NCBI RefSeq assembly: GCF_022008365.1
Contig: NZ_JAIRBA010000030.1
Coordinates: 1 to 46,171, forward strand
DNA from: Aequorivita vitellina
GTDB lineage: Bacteria; Bacteroidota; Bacteroidia; Flavobacteriales; Flavobacteriaceae
DNA length: 46,171 nucleotides
Direction of reading: 5' to 3'
Shown here: positions 25,029 to 33,050 of the stretch, in pieces
Position numbering within the stretch: position 1 is the first letter of the stretch
Layout of the letters: every line of letters begins with the position of its first letter
Notes under the pieces: generated by a model
The model's database searches: none
Seen by the model: the letters and a program-made list of their open reading frames with translations, nothing else
What the model was told of the DNA's origin: nothing
Program-made: the position numbers and the translations under genes

Positions 25029-26252
25029 TTACACTTTACCAGCCTCCGATTTTTTCAGCTGAAAATAAAGCCAAATAGTCAATAAAGCTATAAAAAGCAG
25101 GAAGATTGAAAAAACAGTCCAAGTGCTAAAATATCCAAAGCTATTCACCAAATTCATTCCTCCATTATGGCCTATTAAATGCGCAAAACTGAAACTCATG
25201 CTATACAGCCCCATGTAGCTACCTTTTCTTCCTTTGGGGGCCATTTCAAGAGCGAGGGCGTTTGAAAAGGGGAAACCTATCATTTCGCCCAACGTCATTA
25301 GCAGCATGGCTACTACCAATATTCCGCTCCAGCTCGTGAGGTTTAATACCAAAAAGCTTAAACCTAAAAAGAAAATCCCCCAAAAAGTTGCCATTGTTTT
25401 AGATATTTGCTTCCGGTCTAACCACGCTATCAGTGGCATTTCAAATATTACAATTGTCGCTCCGTTAATAAATAACAACCAGCCTATAACATCTTCAGAG
25501 AGAAAATGAACTTGTTCATAATAGATGGGCATTACCGAAAAATACTGAACAAATGCCAAGCTATTCGCTACCATTATTACGAAGAATAAAATAAAAAGTT
25601 TGTTTAAATAAGGTGGTATTCCTTCTTTAACCGTTATGCTTTTTACTTCATTTTTATTCTTTTGTTTTTTGGGTTGTAAAAGTAGAAATACACCAAAAGC
25701 AGCTAGCATACAAGTAAGTCCGTCAATCCAAAATAAGGAAGTGTAATTAATGTGTGCTATAATTAAACCACCCACCAAAGGCCCGATGGAAAAACCTAAA
25801 TTTATAGCCAATCGAATAAGCGTAATAGATCTGGTAATGTTTCCCGGTTTGCTGTAAGTGTCTGCCGCAACAAATATTGCAGGTCGTCCGGCATCGGCCA
25901 TTAGTGTTAAGATAAATATACCAATGCAAAAACCATAAAAAGTATTTAGAAACTGTAATAGTATAAACCCAACACCGCCCAAAAAAAGGCTTGAAATAAT
26001 TACTTTGTAAAAACCGATAGTATCGGTTAATCTGCCACCAATATACGTTCCTGCTAGAGATCCAAGCCCGAAGCAAGACATAATCCAACCTACTTGCGGC
26101 AACGTAAAACCTTCAACGTTTACAAGGTATAACGACAAAAAAGGAATTACCATCGCCCCAGCACGATTTATAAAAGTAACCAAAGACAAAAGCCAGATTT
26201 CTCGCGAGAGTCCGCGAAAATTTGCCATATAATTGCTATAAATCTTTATCAT
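25029..26252 (-). CDS. MFS transporter
   Basis: A 407-aa inner-membrane carrier with 12 predicted membrane helices. The signature between helices 2 and 3 is GTYIGGRLTDTIGFYKVI (GxxxDRxGR-type), and a basic cytosolic loop separates the halves (QPKKQKNKNEVKS, about residue 195). The family is the drug- or metabolite-exporter type. The substrate is unknown. A second ATG at 26228 (MANFRGLSREIW) is an alternative start. Upstream lies a promoter with a roughly 165-nt leader holding a structured region and a terminator hairpin, which suggests attenuation. Confidence 0.88.
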   Translation of the reverse strand: MIKIYSNYMANFRGLSREIWLLSLVTFINRAGAMVIPFLSLYLVNVEGFTLPQVGWIMSCFGLGSLAGTYIGGRLTDTIGFYKVIISSLFLGGVGFILLQFLNTFYGFCIGIFILTLMADAGRPAIFVAADTYSKPGNITRSITLIRLAINLGFSIGPLVGGLIIAHINYTSLFWIDGLTCMLAAFGVFLLLQPKKQKNKNEVKSITVKEGIPPYLNKLFILFFVIMVANSLAFVQYFSVMPIYYEQVHFLSEDVIGWLLFINGATIVIFEMPLIAWLDRKQISKTMATFWGIFFLGLSFLVLNLTSWSGILVVAMLLMTLGEMIGFPFSNALALEMAPKGRKGSYMGLYSMSFSFAHLIGHNGGMNLVNSFGYFSTWTVFSIFLLFIALLTIWLYFQLKKSEAGKV

Positions 26253-26271
26253 ACTAGGTTCTATAAAAAGG

Positions 26272-26301
26272 AAACGTCCCGGTTAAAGCCGAGACGTTTT
26301 T
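26272..26301 (-). terminator. Terminator-like hairpin just upstream of the MFS start
   Basis: AAACGTCCCGG (26272-26282) pairs with CCGAGACGTTT (26289-26299) with one mismatch and has T-rich flanks on both strands. No complete gene ends here on either strand. On the minus strand it ends about 20 nt before the MFS start codon, which is where a transcription attenuator would be. Confidence 0.6.
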
Positions 26302-26334
26302 ATATTGAATAATTTTATCGTTATTGAGTTCAAT

Positions 26335-26430
26335 ACATACATCGCCGGCATTTCTTTCTTGAAATAACCTGATAGGTGCGAATGGTGTATGTGTTGCGAA
26401 TCATTTTATATAAATTAAAAACCAAATGTA
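26335..26430 (-). promoter_or_regulatory. Promoter and structured leader before the MFS gene
   Basis: On the minus strand TACATTTG (26430-26423) fits the -7 consensus. The transcript would then contain ACATAC (26392-26387) pairing with GTATGT (26340-26335), TCGC (26381-26378) with GCGA (26345-26342), and an internal ATTTC/GAAAT hairpin (26365-26350). It matches no riboswitch class I know. The rest of 26431-26500 shows only the AT-rich leader of the next gene. Confidence 0.4.
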
Positions 26431-26500
26431 GTGAAAAAAATTATTTCTGAATAAAAAGAAACACTAATTGTCTTTTTTATATTTTTACTAAAAACTACAA

Positions 26501-27109
26501 ATGAGCCCATTACAATTATTTTGCTGCTTCTTTATTATAAGTGTTTCAATTTCTGCACAAAACGAAGGTTTAATTGCTGAAAGTAAAGCCGAACAAATAA
26601 AACTGAATGAAGAATTCAGCAATCCAGAAACTACAATTTTAGAACCTGAAGATTTCAAAAAATTTAAAGGTTTGGAATTTTACCCTATAGAAGAAAAATT
26701 TATTGTCACGGCCAAGTTTGTACGAACGCCAAACGAGAAACCATTTTTGATGCCAACCACTACCTCGCGAACCCCCGAATACGTAAAATACGGAGAAGCA
26801 CATTTCACACTAGATGGAAAAGATTTCGTTTTGAACCTTTTCAAAAGTGTTGAACCTTACGATGAGCCGGGTTACGAAGACTATCTTTTCCTGCCTTTTA
26901 CAGATTTAACGAGTGGTGACGGTTCCTACGGTGGGGGAAGATTTTTAGACATGCGAATTCCCGAAGGCGATTCAATAATTATAGATTTTAACAAAGCGTA
27001 TAATCCGTATTGTGCTTATAGCCTACGATATTCGTGCCCAATTCCTCCAAAGGAAAACGATCTTTTAATTAGAATTGAAGCGGGTGTAAAAGATTTTGGG
27101 AAGCATTAA
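26501..27109 (+). CDS. DUF1684 protein, exported
   Basis: A 202-aa protein with a signal-peptide-like N-terminus (LQLFCCFFIISVSISAQ). The mature part fits DUF1684: a YPIEEKFIVTAKF segment, YGEAHFTLDGKDFVLNLF, FLPFTDLTSGDGSYGGGRF, and the signature DFNKAYNPYCAYSLRYSCPIPPKEN (first half at about 165-175). The role is unknown. The stop overlaps the crcB stop by 4 bp on the opposite strand. Confidence 0.88.
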   Translation: MSPLQLFCCFFIISVSISAQNEGLIAESKAEQIKLNEEFSNPETTILEPEDFKKFKGLEFYPIEEKFIVTAKFVRTPNEKPFLMPTTTSRTPEYVKYGEAHFTLDGKDFVLNLFKSVEPYDEPGYEDYLFLPFTDLTSGDGSYGGGRFLDMRIPEGDSIIIDFNKAYNPYCAYSLRYSCPIPPKENDLLIRIEAGVKDFGKH

Positions 27110-27477
27110 AAAAACTTCGCCAGCCACATTCCCAGAAACACCATTGTAAAACCAACTGCGAAACTAGCCAAAGTATAAAGCGCAAAAGACATAAAATCGC
27201 CCGCTCTTAAAAATAAATGGTTTTCATAAGCAAATGTAGAAAAAGTAGTAAATCCGCCGCAGAAGCCTGTGGCCAAAAACAACACTGTATTTTGCGAAAG
27301 CATATCGTTTTTTAAAGCGAGCCCCAAGATTATTCCAATTAGTAAACTCCCAATAATATTAGCTGCTAATGTGCCGAAGGGGACGCCCGTTTCGTAATCG
27401 TTTAAATGTTTTGCGAGCAAATACCGCAAAGTGCTTCCCAAGCCGCCACCTATAAAAACCAATGCTAACTGTTTCAT
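27106..27477 (-). CDS. crcB: Fluoride channel CrcB/Fluc
   Basis: A 123-aa membrane protein with four helices that exports fluoride as a dual-topology dimer. Family marks are GGGLGSTLRYLLAK at the N-terminus, GTLAANIIGSLLIGI (with the conserved Asn) and ATGFCGGFTTFSTFAYEN (with the phenylalanine box and central sodium-site region). The start codon follows the upstream stop codon without a gap (TAAATG), so translation is coupled. No fluoride riboswitch precedes it. Confidence 0.95.
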   Translation of the reverse strand: MKQLALVFIGGGLGSTLRYLLAKHLNDYETGVPFGTLAANIIGSLLIGIILGLALKNDMLSQNTVLFLATGFCGGFTTFSTFAYENHLFLRAGDFMSFALYTLASFAVGFTMVFLGMWLAKFF

Positions 27478-28533
27478 TTACAATCCTATTTCTGCGGGTT
27501 GGGGCGTGGTAATAATTGGAATGTAAATTTCTGTTAACCAATTGGCCGGATTCGGAACTTCATCGGGATCGGTAATATACACTTCAAACATTTTACGGCT
27601 AGTATCTATTTCGTGATTATTTTCAGCAATGTATTGTCTTCCTTTTAAATAGGCCTCTGAGAGATGTTTGTAGTTTCCTTTCAACGAAATTTTTATGGCA
27701 GTTACAGGTTCCATATAACCACAAACCACGGGGCTACCTTCGGGTGTAATTACTTGTTCTTTTACAGGGATGGCTGCCGAAAAAATGACGGTGTTGTTTG
27801 CGTTGTCTATTTCGTTATAAATAGCGAATGGTTTCCCAGCCGTATTTAGATTGTGCTTTTTCACAAAACCAAATACTTCATTCATTAACGGCGCCATTTT
27901 TAAATCTACTTCATCTTGTTTGGCCACCGTAGTTGTGTACATATAATAACCACCGCCGTATTGAGTAACCCCATCTACATTAATGGTGAATTGCTTCATA
28001 TCGTCTAAAACTTCGTTTTCAATCTCCTCCAGCCCAGATTGGTTCATTTGGTGCATGGCTGTTTCAAAGTCAAAACCGCTTAATGCATAATATGCTTTGT
28101 CAATTAATGTGTGCTCGCCTTTCATTCCCCAGGTTACTTTTGTGCCGCCTTCCATTTCTTCAAAAGTCCAATAAACTTTATTGTTGCGTTCGCCAGCGGG
28201 AGTTTTCAACATTAAATCTTGATGAATTTCTTTATTCGGAATTACCTTGGTTGTAGTCATTGATCCGCTCATCTCGCCTTCCCACGAATAGGAAGCGCCC
28301 TCGCCCGAAGTTTTTTCGGCATAAGTAAAAGAAATTGAAGGATCTTCTTTTTTCCACGGGCCCCAATTTTCCCAACTTTTATAATCGTTCACTTTATTAA
28401 AAATAACTTCTGGAGGCGCAGCAATTACTTCGGAATCTTGGATGTCAAAACTTCCATCCTGTGTTCCAAAATAGATAGCGCTGCCAATAATTATTATAAG
28501 AAGTAGAAAAAATAAGTATTTTAAAATTTTCAT
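27478..28533 (-). CDS. Membrane-anchored SRPBCC / GyrI-like protein
   Basis: A 351-aa protein with one N-terminal membrane anchor (LKYLFFLLLIIIIGSAIYFG). Residues 30-180 are a SRPBCC (START-like) lipid-binding fold, with DYKSWENWGPWKKEDP and YSWEGEMSGSMT. Residues 195-345 resemble a GyrI-like small-molecule-binding domain (VKKHNLNTAGKPFAIYNE, VYITDPDEV). Such two-domain proteins are common in Flavobacteriaceae. A ligand-binding role is likely, but the ligand is unknown. It is the first gene of a two-gene unit with crcB. Confidence 0.82.
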   Translation of the reverse strand: MKILKYLFFLLLIIIIGSAIYFGTQDGSFDIQDSEVIAAPPEVIFNKVNDYKSWENWGPWKKEDPSISFTYAEKTSGEGASYSWEGEMSGSMTTTKVIPNKEIHQDLMLKTPAGERNNKVYWTFEEMEGGTKVTWGMKGEHTLIDKAYYALSGFDFETAMHQMNQSGLEEIENEVLDDMKQFTINVDGVTQYGGGYYMYTTTVAKQDEVDLKMAPLMNEVFGFVKKHNLNTAGKPFAIYNEIDNANNTVIFSAAIPVKEQVITPEGSPVVCGYMEPVTAIKISLKGNYKHLSEAYLKGRQYIAENNHEIDTSRKMFEVYITDPDEVPNPANWLTEIYIPIITTPQPAEIGL

Positions 28534-28648
28534 TTAGTTGGGTGTTGATTGGTGTTGCTAAGATAGTGAAAATTCGCGGACGCTTTTTAAAATGAATAGG
28601 CCTCATTTTCAAGTTTTCAACTTTGTAAAATTGCGATAAATATTTTAG

Positions 28649-28656
28649 TACATTTG
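28649..28656 (+). promoter_or_regulatory. -7 promoter element for the M49 peptidase gene
   Basis: TACATTTG matches TAnnTTTG, 23 bp before the ATG at 28680. Confidence 0.5.
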
Positions 28657-28679
28657 CGAGAACCTAAAAATTTTATAAT

Positions 28680-30719
28680 ATGAAGAAGACCTTTTTTATT
28701 GCAATGGCAATAAGCGGTTTATTGTTTTTTTCTTGTAAAGACAACAAAGCGGACAACGTTGTAGCCCAAACTGAAACAGTGGAAGCTACAGAATTTGATT
28801 ACAACGTAGAATCGTTTGCCGATGTAAAAATACTGCGGTATCAAATTCCGGGCTGGGAGAAACTCACCCTTAAAGAACAAAAACTTGTGTACTACCTCAC
28901 CAAGGCTGGATTGGAAGGTAGAGATATAATGTGGGATCAAAATTACCGCCACAACCTAACAATTAGAAAAGCTTTAGAGAATGTTTACACCAATTTTGAA
29001 GGCGACAAAAGCACCGAAGATTGGAAAAACTTTGAAACATATTTAAAACGCGTGTGGTTTAGCAACGGTATTCATCATCATTATTCCAATGCTAAATTGA
29101 TGCCTGAATTTTCTTCAGAATATTTAAAACAACTTTTAACCGATACCAATACAAAATTGGAAGGTGAAGCTTTTGATGTGATTTTTAACGATAAAGATGC
29201 AAAAAAGGTAAACCAAGCAAAAGGAGTAGATAATGTTGCGGAGAGTGCCGTTAACTTTTACGGACCAAACGTTACAAATAAAGACGTTGAAACTTTTTAT
29301 GGAATGAAGAAATCTCCAAATCCAAATAAGCCGTTGTCATTCGGTTTAAATTCAAAATTGGTGAAAGAGGGTGGAGAGCTTAAGGAATTGGTCTATAAAT
29401 CGGGAGGACTTTACGGTCCGGCAATAGACAAAATTATTGGTTGGTTGAAAAAAGCACAGGAAGTTGCTGAAAACCAAGCGCAGGGGGATGCTATTGGTTT
29501 GCTGATTGAATATTACAAAACTGGCGACCTGCAAACTTGGGATGATTATAACGTAGCTTGGACTGCTGCCACCGAAGGAAATGTAGATTATATAAACAGT
29601 TTTATTGAAGTTTATAACGATCCATTGGGCTACAAAGGTTCTTATGAAACTATCGTGCAGCTGAAAGATTTTGATATGTCTGAAAAGATGGCAGTACTAT
29701 CTGAAAATGCACAGTGGTTTGAAGATAATTCGCCATTGATGGAGGAGCACAAAAAGAAAAACGTTGTAGGTGTTACCTATAAAGTAGTGAACGTTGCAGG
29801 TGAAGCGGGCGATGCGTCGCCAAGTACGCCAATTGGTGTAAACCTTCCAAATGCAAACTGGATTCGTGCAGCCGTAGGTAGTAAATCTGTTTCCTTAGGA
29901 AATATTATTGAAGCCTATAACAACGCAGGAAGTTCGGGAAGATTGAAAGAATTTGTAAACGACGATGAAGAGCTTGAACTTGAAGAAAAATACGGACAGT
30001 TAGCCGATAAACTTCACACAGCCCTTCACGAAGTAATTGGGCACGCTAGCGGGCAATTAAATCCCGGCGTTGGTGAGACCAAAGAAACACTTAAAAATTA
30101 CGCTTCAACTTTAGAAGAGGGACGTGCAGATTTGGTAGGCCTTTACTATTTGTACAATCCAAAATTGCAAGAATTGGGGTTAGTAGACGATTGGAAAAAA
30201 GTTGGAATGGCAGCGTACGATGGTTACATCCGCAACGGATTGATGACGCAATTAATTCGATTAAACTTAGGCGATGATGTAGAAGAAGCACACATGCGCA
30301 ACCGCCAATGGGTTTCTGCTTGGGTTTATGAAAAAGGCAAAGCAGACAATGTAATAGAAAAAGTTACCCGCGATGGTAAAACCTATTTCAACATTAATGA
30401 TTACGATAAACTTCACGACTTGTTTGGCGAATTGTTACGCGAAACACAGCGTATTAAAAGTGAAGGCGACTACGCTGCAGTTGAACACTTGGTTGAAACC
30501 TACGGGGTAAAAGTAGATCAAAATATACACAGCGAAGTTTTGGAGCGCAACAAGCAATTTACTTCGGCACCGTACAGTGGATTTGTAAACCCATTACTTG
30601 TCCCAAAAATGGACGACAACGGCGAAATTGAAAGCTTTACGATTGAGCAACCTAAGTCATTTAAAGAACAAATGCTTTATTATTCTGAAAACTATAGTAA
30701 TTTGCCTGCGGTAAATTAA
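28680..30719 (+). CDS. M49 (dipeptidyl peptidase III) family lipoprotein
   Basis: A 679-aa zinc metallopeptidase. The zinc motif HEVIGH is at about residue 450, in LHEVIGHASGQLNP. The third ligand region is EEGRADLVGLYYLYNP at about 479 (EECRAD-like). The N-terminus is a lipoprotein signal (FIAMAISGLLFFSC, Cys about 19), so it is anchored in the envelope. Family members cleave dipeptides from peptide N-termini. Bacteroidota homologues are often mislabelled dihydrofolate reductase, and no DHFR fold is present. It is monocistronic with a strong terminator. Confidence 0.92.
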   Translation: MKKTFFIAMAISGLLFFSCKDNKADNVVAQTETVEATEFDYNVESFADVKILRYQIPGWEKLTLKEQKLVYYLTKAGLEGRDIMWDQNYRHNLTIRKALENVYTNFEGDKSTEDWKNFETYLKRVWFSNGIHHHYSNAKLMPEFSSEYLKQLLTDTNTKLEGEAFDVIFNDKDAKKVNQAKGVDNVAESAVNFYGPNVTNKDVETFYGMKKSPNPNKPLSFGLNSKLVKEGGELKELVYKSGGLYGPAIDKIIGWLKKAQEVAENQAQGDAIGLLIEYYKTGDLQTWDDYNVAWTAATEGNVDYINSFIEVYNDPLGYKGSYETIVQLKDFDMSEKMAVLSENAQWFEDNSPLMEEHKKKNVVGVTYKVVNVAGEAGDASPSTPIGVNLPNANWIRAAVGSKSVSLGNIIEAYNNAGSSGRLKEFVNDDEELELEEKYGQLADKLHTALHEVIGHASGQLNPGVGETKETLKNYASTLEEGRADLVGLYYLYNPKLQELGLVDDWKKVGMAAYDGYIRNGLMTQLIRLNLGDDVEEAHMRNRQWVSAWVYEKGKADNVIEKVTRDGKTYFNINDYDKLHDLFGELLRETQRIKSEGDYAAVEHLVETYGVKVDQNIHSEVLERNKQFTSAPYSGFVNPLLVPKMDDNGEIESFTIEQPKSFKEQMLYYSENYSNLPAVN

Positions 30720-30740
30720 AAACCAAACTACATTAAATGT

Positions 30741-30782
30741 AAAAAGCCTTCAAAAAAATATAATTTTTTGAAGGCTTTTTTA
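30741..30782 (+). terminator. Terminator of the M49 peptidase gene
   Basis: A perfect 17-bp stem (30741-30757 with 30764-30780), AAAAAGCCTTC and its complement, ends in a T run 22 bp after the stop codon. It is bidirectional by sequence. Confidence 0.9.
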
Positions 30783-30860
30783 ATAAAATAGCTTTGGTTA
30801 GTTTACTATTTTTTGCTCAAGGCTGTTTAAAGAATTGTTGTAGCTAATTCTAAAGGTTCA

Positions 30861-31559
30861 TTACTTTAAACGCGCTTGAAACTCTCCGATTACGTCTGAG
30901 TAACTTCTTAAAACGCGATCCCATTCTTTATAAAGTTCGTCGCTTTTTACACTTGTAAGTGGTAATCCAGAAGCTTCGCTCACCAGTTTTATTTTAAAAA
31001 CCAACGGATCTGTGGAAGTTTCTTTAATAATAATACGCGTACGAATGGTGTTTTGCATAAATGTTTTTAAGGACCAAGCGGTACGTAGATAACCAGTGTC
31101 TTTATCGGTCATTTCAATTACGTCAATGTATGATAATACAATTTGGTTCATCAATTTCCAGGCTTGATCTTTATCCATGGTATTCACGACCATTTCAATA
31201 TCTACATTGGCAATATCTGTTTGTATTGAAGCGTCGTATGCGTCGTCGCGCTTCATTTCAATAAAATACGTTTTTGGCGGTTTTGTCATTCCTTTTTTAT
31301 TGCAAAACTCGATTCGTTCTGTCAAAAAGCCTATTTTTTTGGCAATCACGGTTACACAATCGTCTTTGGGAACGGTAATTACGGTGCTTCCTTTTCCAAT
31401 AAGCTTTCCGTTTAAAAAAATTTCAGCATCGCTTTCGGAAGAGCCAACTTCTACTTTTTTCTTTCCAGCTGCCGAAATATCAGATGTTTCGGGGCATGGA
31501 GCCGATCCAATCATTACGGAGCTGAAGGTAATTGCAATTAAGAGTATTAGATTTTTCAT
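30861..31559 (-). CDS. Exported PEGA-domain protein
   Basis: A 232-aa protein with a signal peptide (LILLIAITFSSVMIG). Residues 35-100 form a PEGA-type beta domain: SDAEIFLNGKLIGKGSTVIT with a CVTVIAKKIGF strand. The C-terminal half (110-232) is an alpha/beta domain without a name I can give, containing NQIVLSYIDVIEM. PEGA domains occur in surface proteins. Its promoter carries the ATACC-N8-GGTAT dyad shared with three neighbours, so it is probably a target of the adjacent two-component system. Confidence 0.8.
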   Translation of the reverse strand: MKNLILLIAITFSSVMIGSAPCPETSDISAAGKKKVEVGSSESDAEIFLNGKLIGKGSTVITVPKDDCVTVIAKKIGFLTERIEFCNKKGMTKPPKTYFIEMKRDDAYDASIQTDIANVDIEMVVNTMDKDQAWKLMNQIVLSYIDVIEMTDKDTGYLRTAWSLKTFMQNTIRTRIIIKETSTDPLVFKIKLVSEASGLPLTSVKSDELYKEWDRVLRSYSDVIGEFQARLK

Positions 31560-31586
31560 AATTTCTGTATTAATTAATTAGTATGC

Positions 31587-31636
31587 TAAATATAAATTTT
31601 GAAGTTGCTATATTAAATACCTAATAGAGGGTATTT
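31587..31636 (-). promoter_or_regulatory. Two-component-type promoter of the PEGA gene
   Basis: On the minus strand a dyad with half-sites ATACC and GGTAT (31617-31621 and 31630-31634, arms extend to 7 bp) is centred at 31625.5. The -7 octamer TATATTTA (31594-31587) is centred at 31590.5, exactly 35 bp away. The same offset is found at three other promoters in this locus. Confidence 0.75.
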
Positions 31637-32254
31637 TTATAAGAAGCCAAAACCAAACCCAATATTAAAAATTACGGTTCCAGATGAACTCATGCCTGGA
31701 ATAGCAGGAATGTCTTCTTCTGCTGTTGCAGCAGAATTGTTGCTGTTTACAACAACAGTTTCGGGTATTTTTCCAAAGCCGTAACCCAGTTCGGCTCTAA
31801 AGTAAAACACCCTTCCAAGTTTGGCACCTACTTTAAAATTTACGGTGCTAAAATCAATCTTTGCAGTTCCGGGACCAAAGGAGCCATCATCATAATCTAC
31901 ATCTTCAAAGGTTCCCGTGCTTTTAAACGATAAATAGGTAAGAGACGCGTAAAGCCCTTTTCCTGTTTCTTTTAAATAAACGTTGGCGCCAAATTCAAAA
32001 TTATTATACTTAACACTTACATCGTCAACAGTTTTAGACAGGCTTATAAAGTCTAAAGTAGCAGCAACGCGCTCATCTAATAATGGGGTTACGTATTCTG
32101 CATTTAAAGTTATTAAACTGGGAATACCTAATTTTGTTCCAATCCGTAGCGGTTTAATGCTTTCAGATCTTTCTGTGGTTTGGGTTACGGTAACTTCTTG
32201 CGCGAATCCGGTTATGCAAAATAGAAGAAGGGTAATACTAAGTAAACTTTTCAT
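31637..32254 (-). CDS. Outer-membrane beta-barrel protein
   Basis: A 205-aa protein from ATG 32254, with a signal peptide (LLSITLLLFCITGFAQ). An upstream in-frame start at 32299 would precede the promoter and is not used. The mature part has eight to ten amphipathic strands with Gly and aromatics (GTKLGIPSLITLNAEYVTP, FKVGAKLGRVFYFRAELGYGFG) and ends in FNIGFGFGFL, a good barrel-terminal strand. It is probably a small OmpW/OmpA-like barrel. Its own promoter carries the shared dyad. Ligand unknown. Confidence 0.82.
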   Translation of the reverse strand: MKSLLSITLLLFCITGFAQEVTVTQTTERSESIKPLRIGTKLGIPSLITLNAEYVTPLLDERVAATLDFISLSKTVDDVSVKYNNFEFGANVYLKETGKGLYASLTYLSFKSTGTFEDVDYDDGSFGPGTAKIDFSTVNFKVGAKLGRVFYFRAELGYGFGKIPETVVVNSNNSAATAEEDIPAIPGMSSSGTVIFNIGFGFGFL

Positions 32255-32275
32255 AATGGTTGATTTAGTTGTTTT

Positions 32276-32327
32276 CAAAACTATGAGAAAGAGAAGCAAA
32301 AAAAAATACCCATTTAAGAGTATATTT
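32276..32327 (-). promoter_or_regulatory. Two-component-type promoter of the beta-barrel gene
   Basis: Half-sites ATACC (32306-32310) and AGTAT (32319-32323) are separated by 8 bp, centre 32314.5. The -7 octamer TAGTTTTG (32283-32276) fits TAnnTTTG, centre 32279.5. The offset is 35 bp. Confidence 0.75.
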
Positions 32328-32423
32328 TAAATTGTTATTGGGAATGACACGTATAAATACTATTGAAAAATAGATGATTAAAACCGAAGAAACCTGTTAA
32401 AAAAGACGCTTTCAAACTAATAC

Positions 32424-33050
32424 TTAAAAATCGTACTTCTGCTCCAACGCGTAGCGCAATAATTCGTTTTTGCCTGAAAGCCCTAATTTATGCATCATGT
32501 TTTTTCGATGTTTCTCTACGGTGGAAACTGCTGTAAAACGCAGATTCGCAATCTGACTGCTAGATTTTCCTTGTCCGATATAACGTAAAATTTCCCGCTC
32601 GCTTTTTGAGAGAAGTGGTTTTTTTGAAGTGGTTTCGGCAGCTTCATCCAGAAAAGATAAATCGATGCCACTATCAAAAAAAGTGTTGCCTTCTGCTACT
32701 GATTTTATTGCGTTTAGCACTTCTTCTAAAGGGGAGTTTTTAAGTAAATATCCGGACGCACCAGCGGCTATCATTTGCGAAACGGCATCTCGTTGGTTAA
32801 ACATGGTAAAAGCAATGATTTTAGTTTCGGGAAATTCTTTTTTAATAAGTTTGGTAGCGGCGATGCCATCAATTTTTGGCATTTTTATATCGGTAAGAAC
32901 TACTTGTGGCTGTTTTTTTTGCACTATTTCTAGCAGTGCTTCCCCGTCGTTTGCCATTCCTACAACTGAAATGTCGTCTTCATATTTCAACAATAAATTA
33001 ATGCCGTCCACTAAGCTTTGGTGGTCTTCGGCTATGGCTACAGTTATCAT
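32424..33050 (-). CDS. NarL/FixJ-type response regulator
   Basis: A 208-aa regulator. The receiver domain (1-120) has acidic residues E8 and D9, the phospho-acceptor D54 (LTDIKMPKIDG) and the conserved K in GYLLKNSP (about 104). The LuxR HTH (about 145-205) has LLSKSEREILRYIGQGKSS and STVEKHRKNMMHKLGL. It overlaps the kinase gene by 4 bp (ATGA), so both are made together. It is the best candidate to bind the dyad found at four promoters around this operon, including its own. Confidence 0.95.
   Translation of the reverse strand: MITVAIAEDHQSLVDGINLLLKYEDDISVVGMANDGEALLEIVQKKQPQVVLTDIKMPKIDGIAATKLIKKEFPETKIIAFTMFNQRDAVSQMIAAGASGYLLKNSPLEEVLNAIKSVAEGNTFFDSGIDLSFLDEAAETTSKKPLLSKSEREILRYIGQGKSSSQIANLRFTAVSTVEKHRKNMMHKLGLSGKNELLRYALEQKYDF

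Noticed and set aside
27106-27477. Fluoride riboswitch for crcB
   Set aside because: crcB starts directly at the stop codon of the upstream gene, and no riboswitch-like leader is present.
28680-30719. Dihydrofolate reductase naming of the large lipoprotein
   Set aside because: It has HEVIGH and EEGRAD zinc motifs of M49 peptidases and no DHFR fold.
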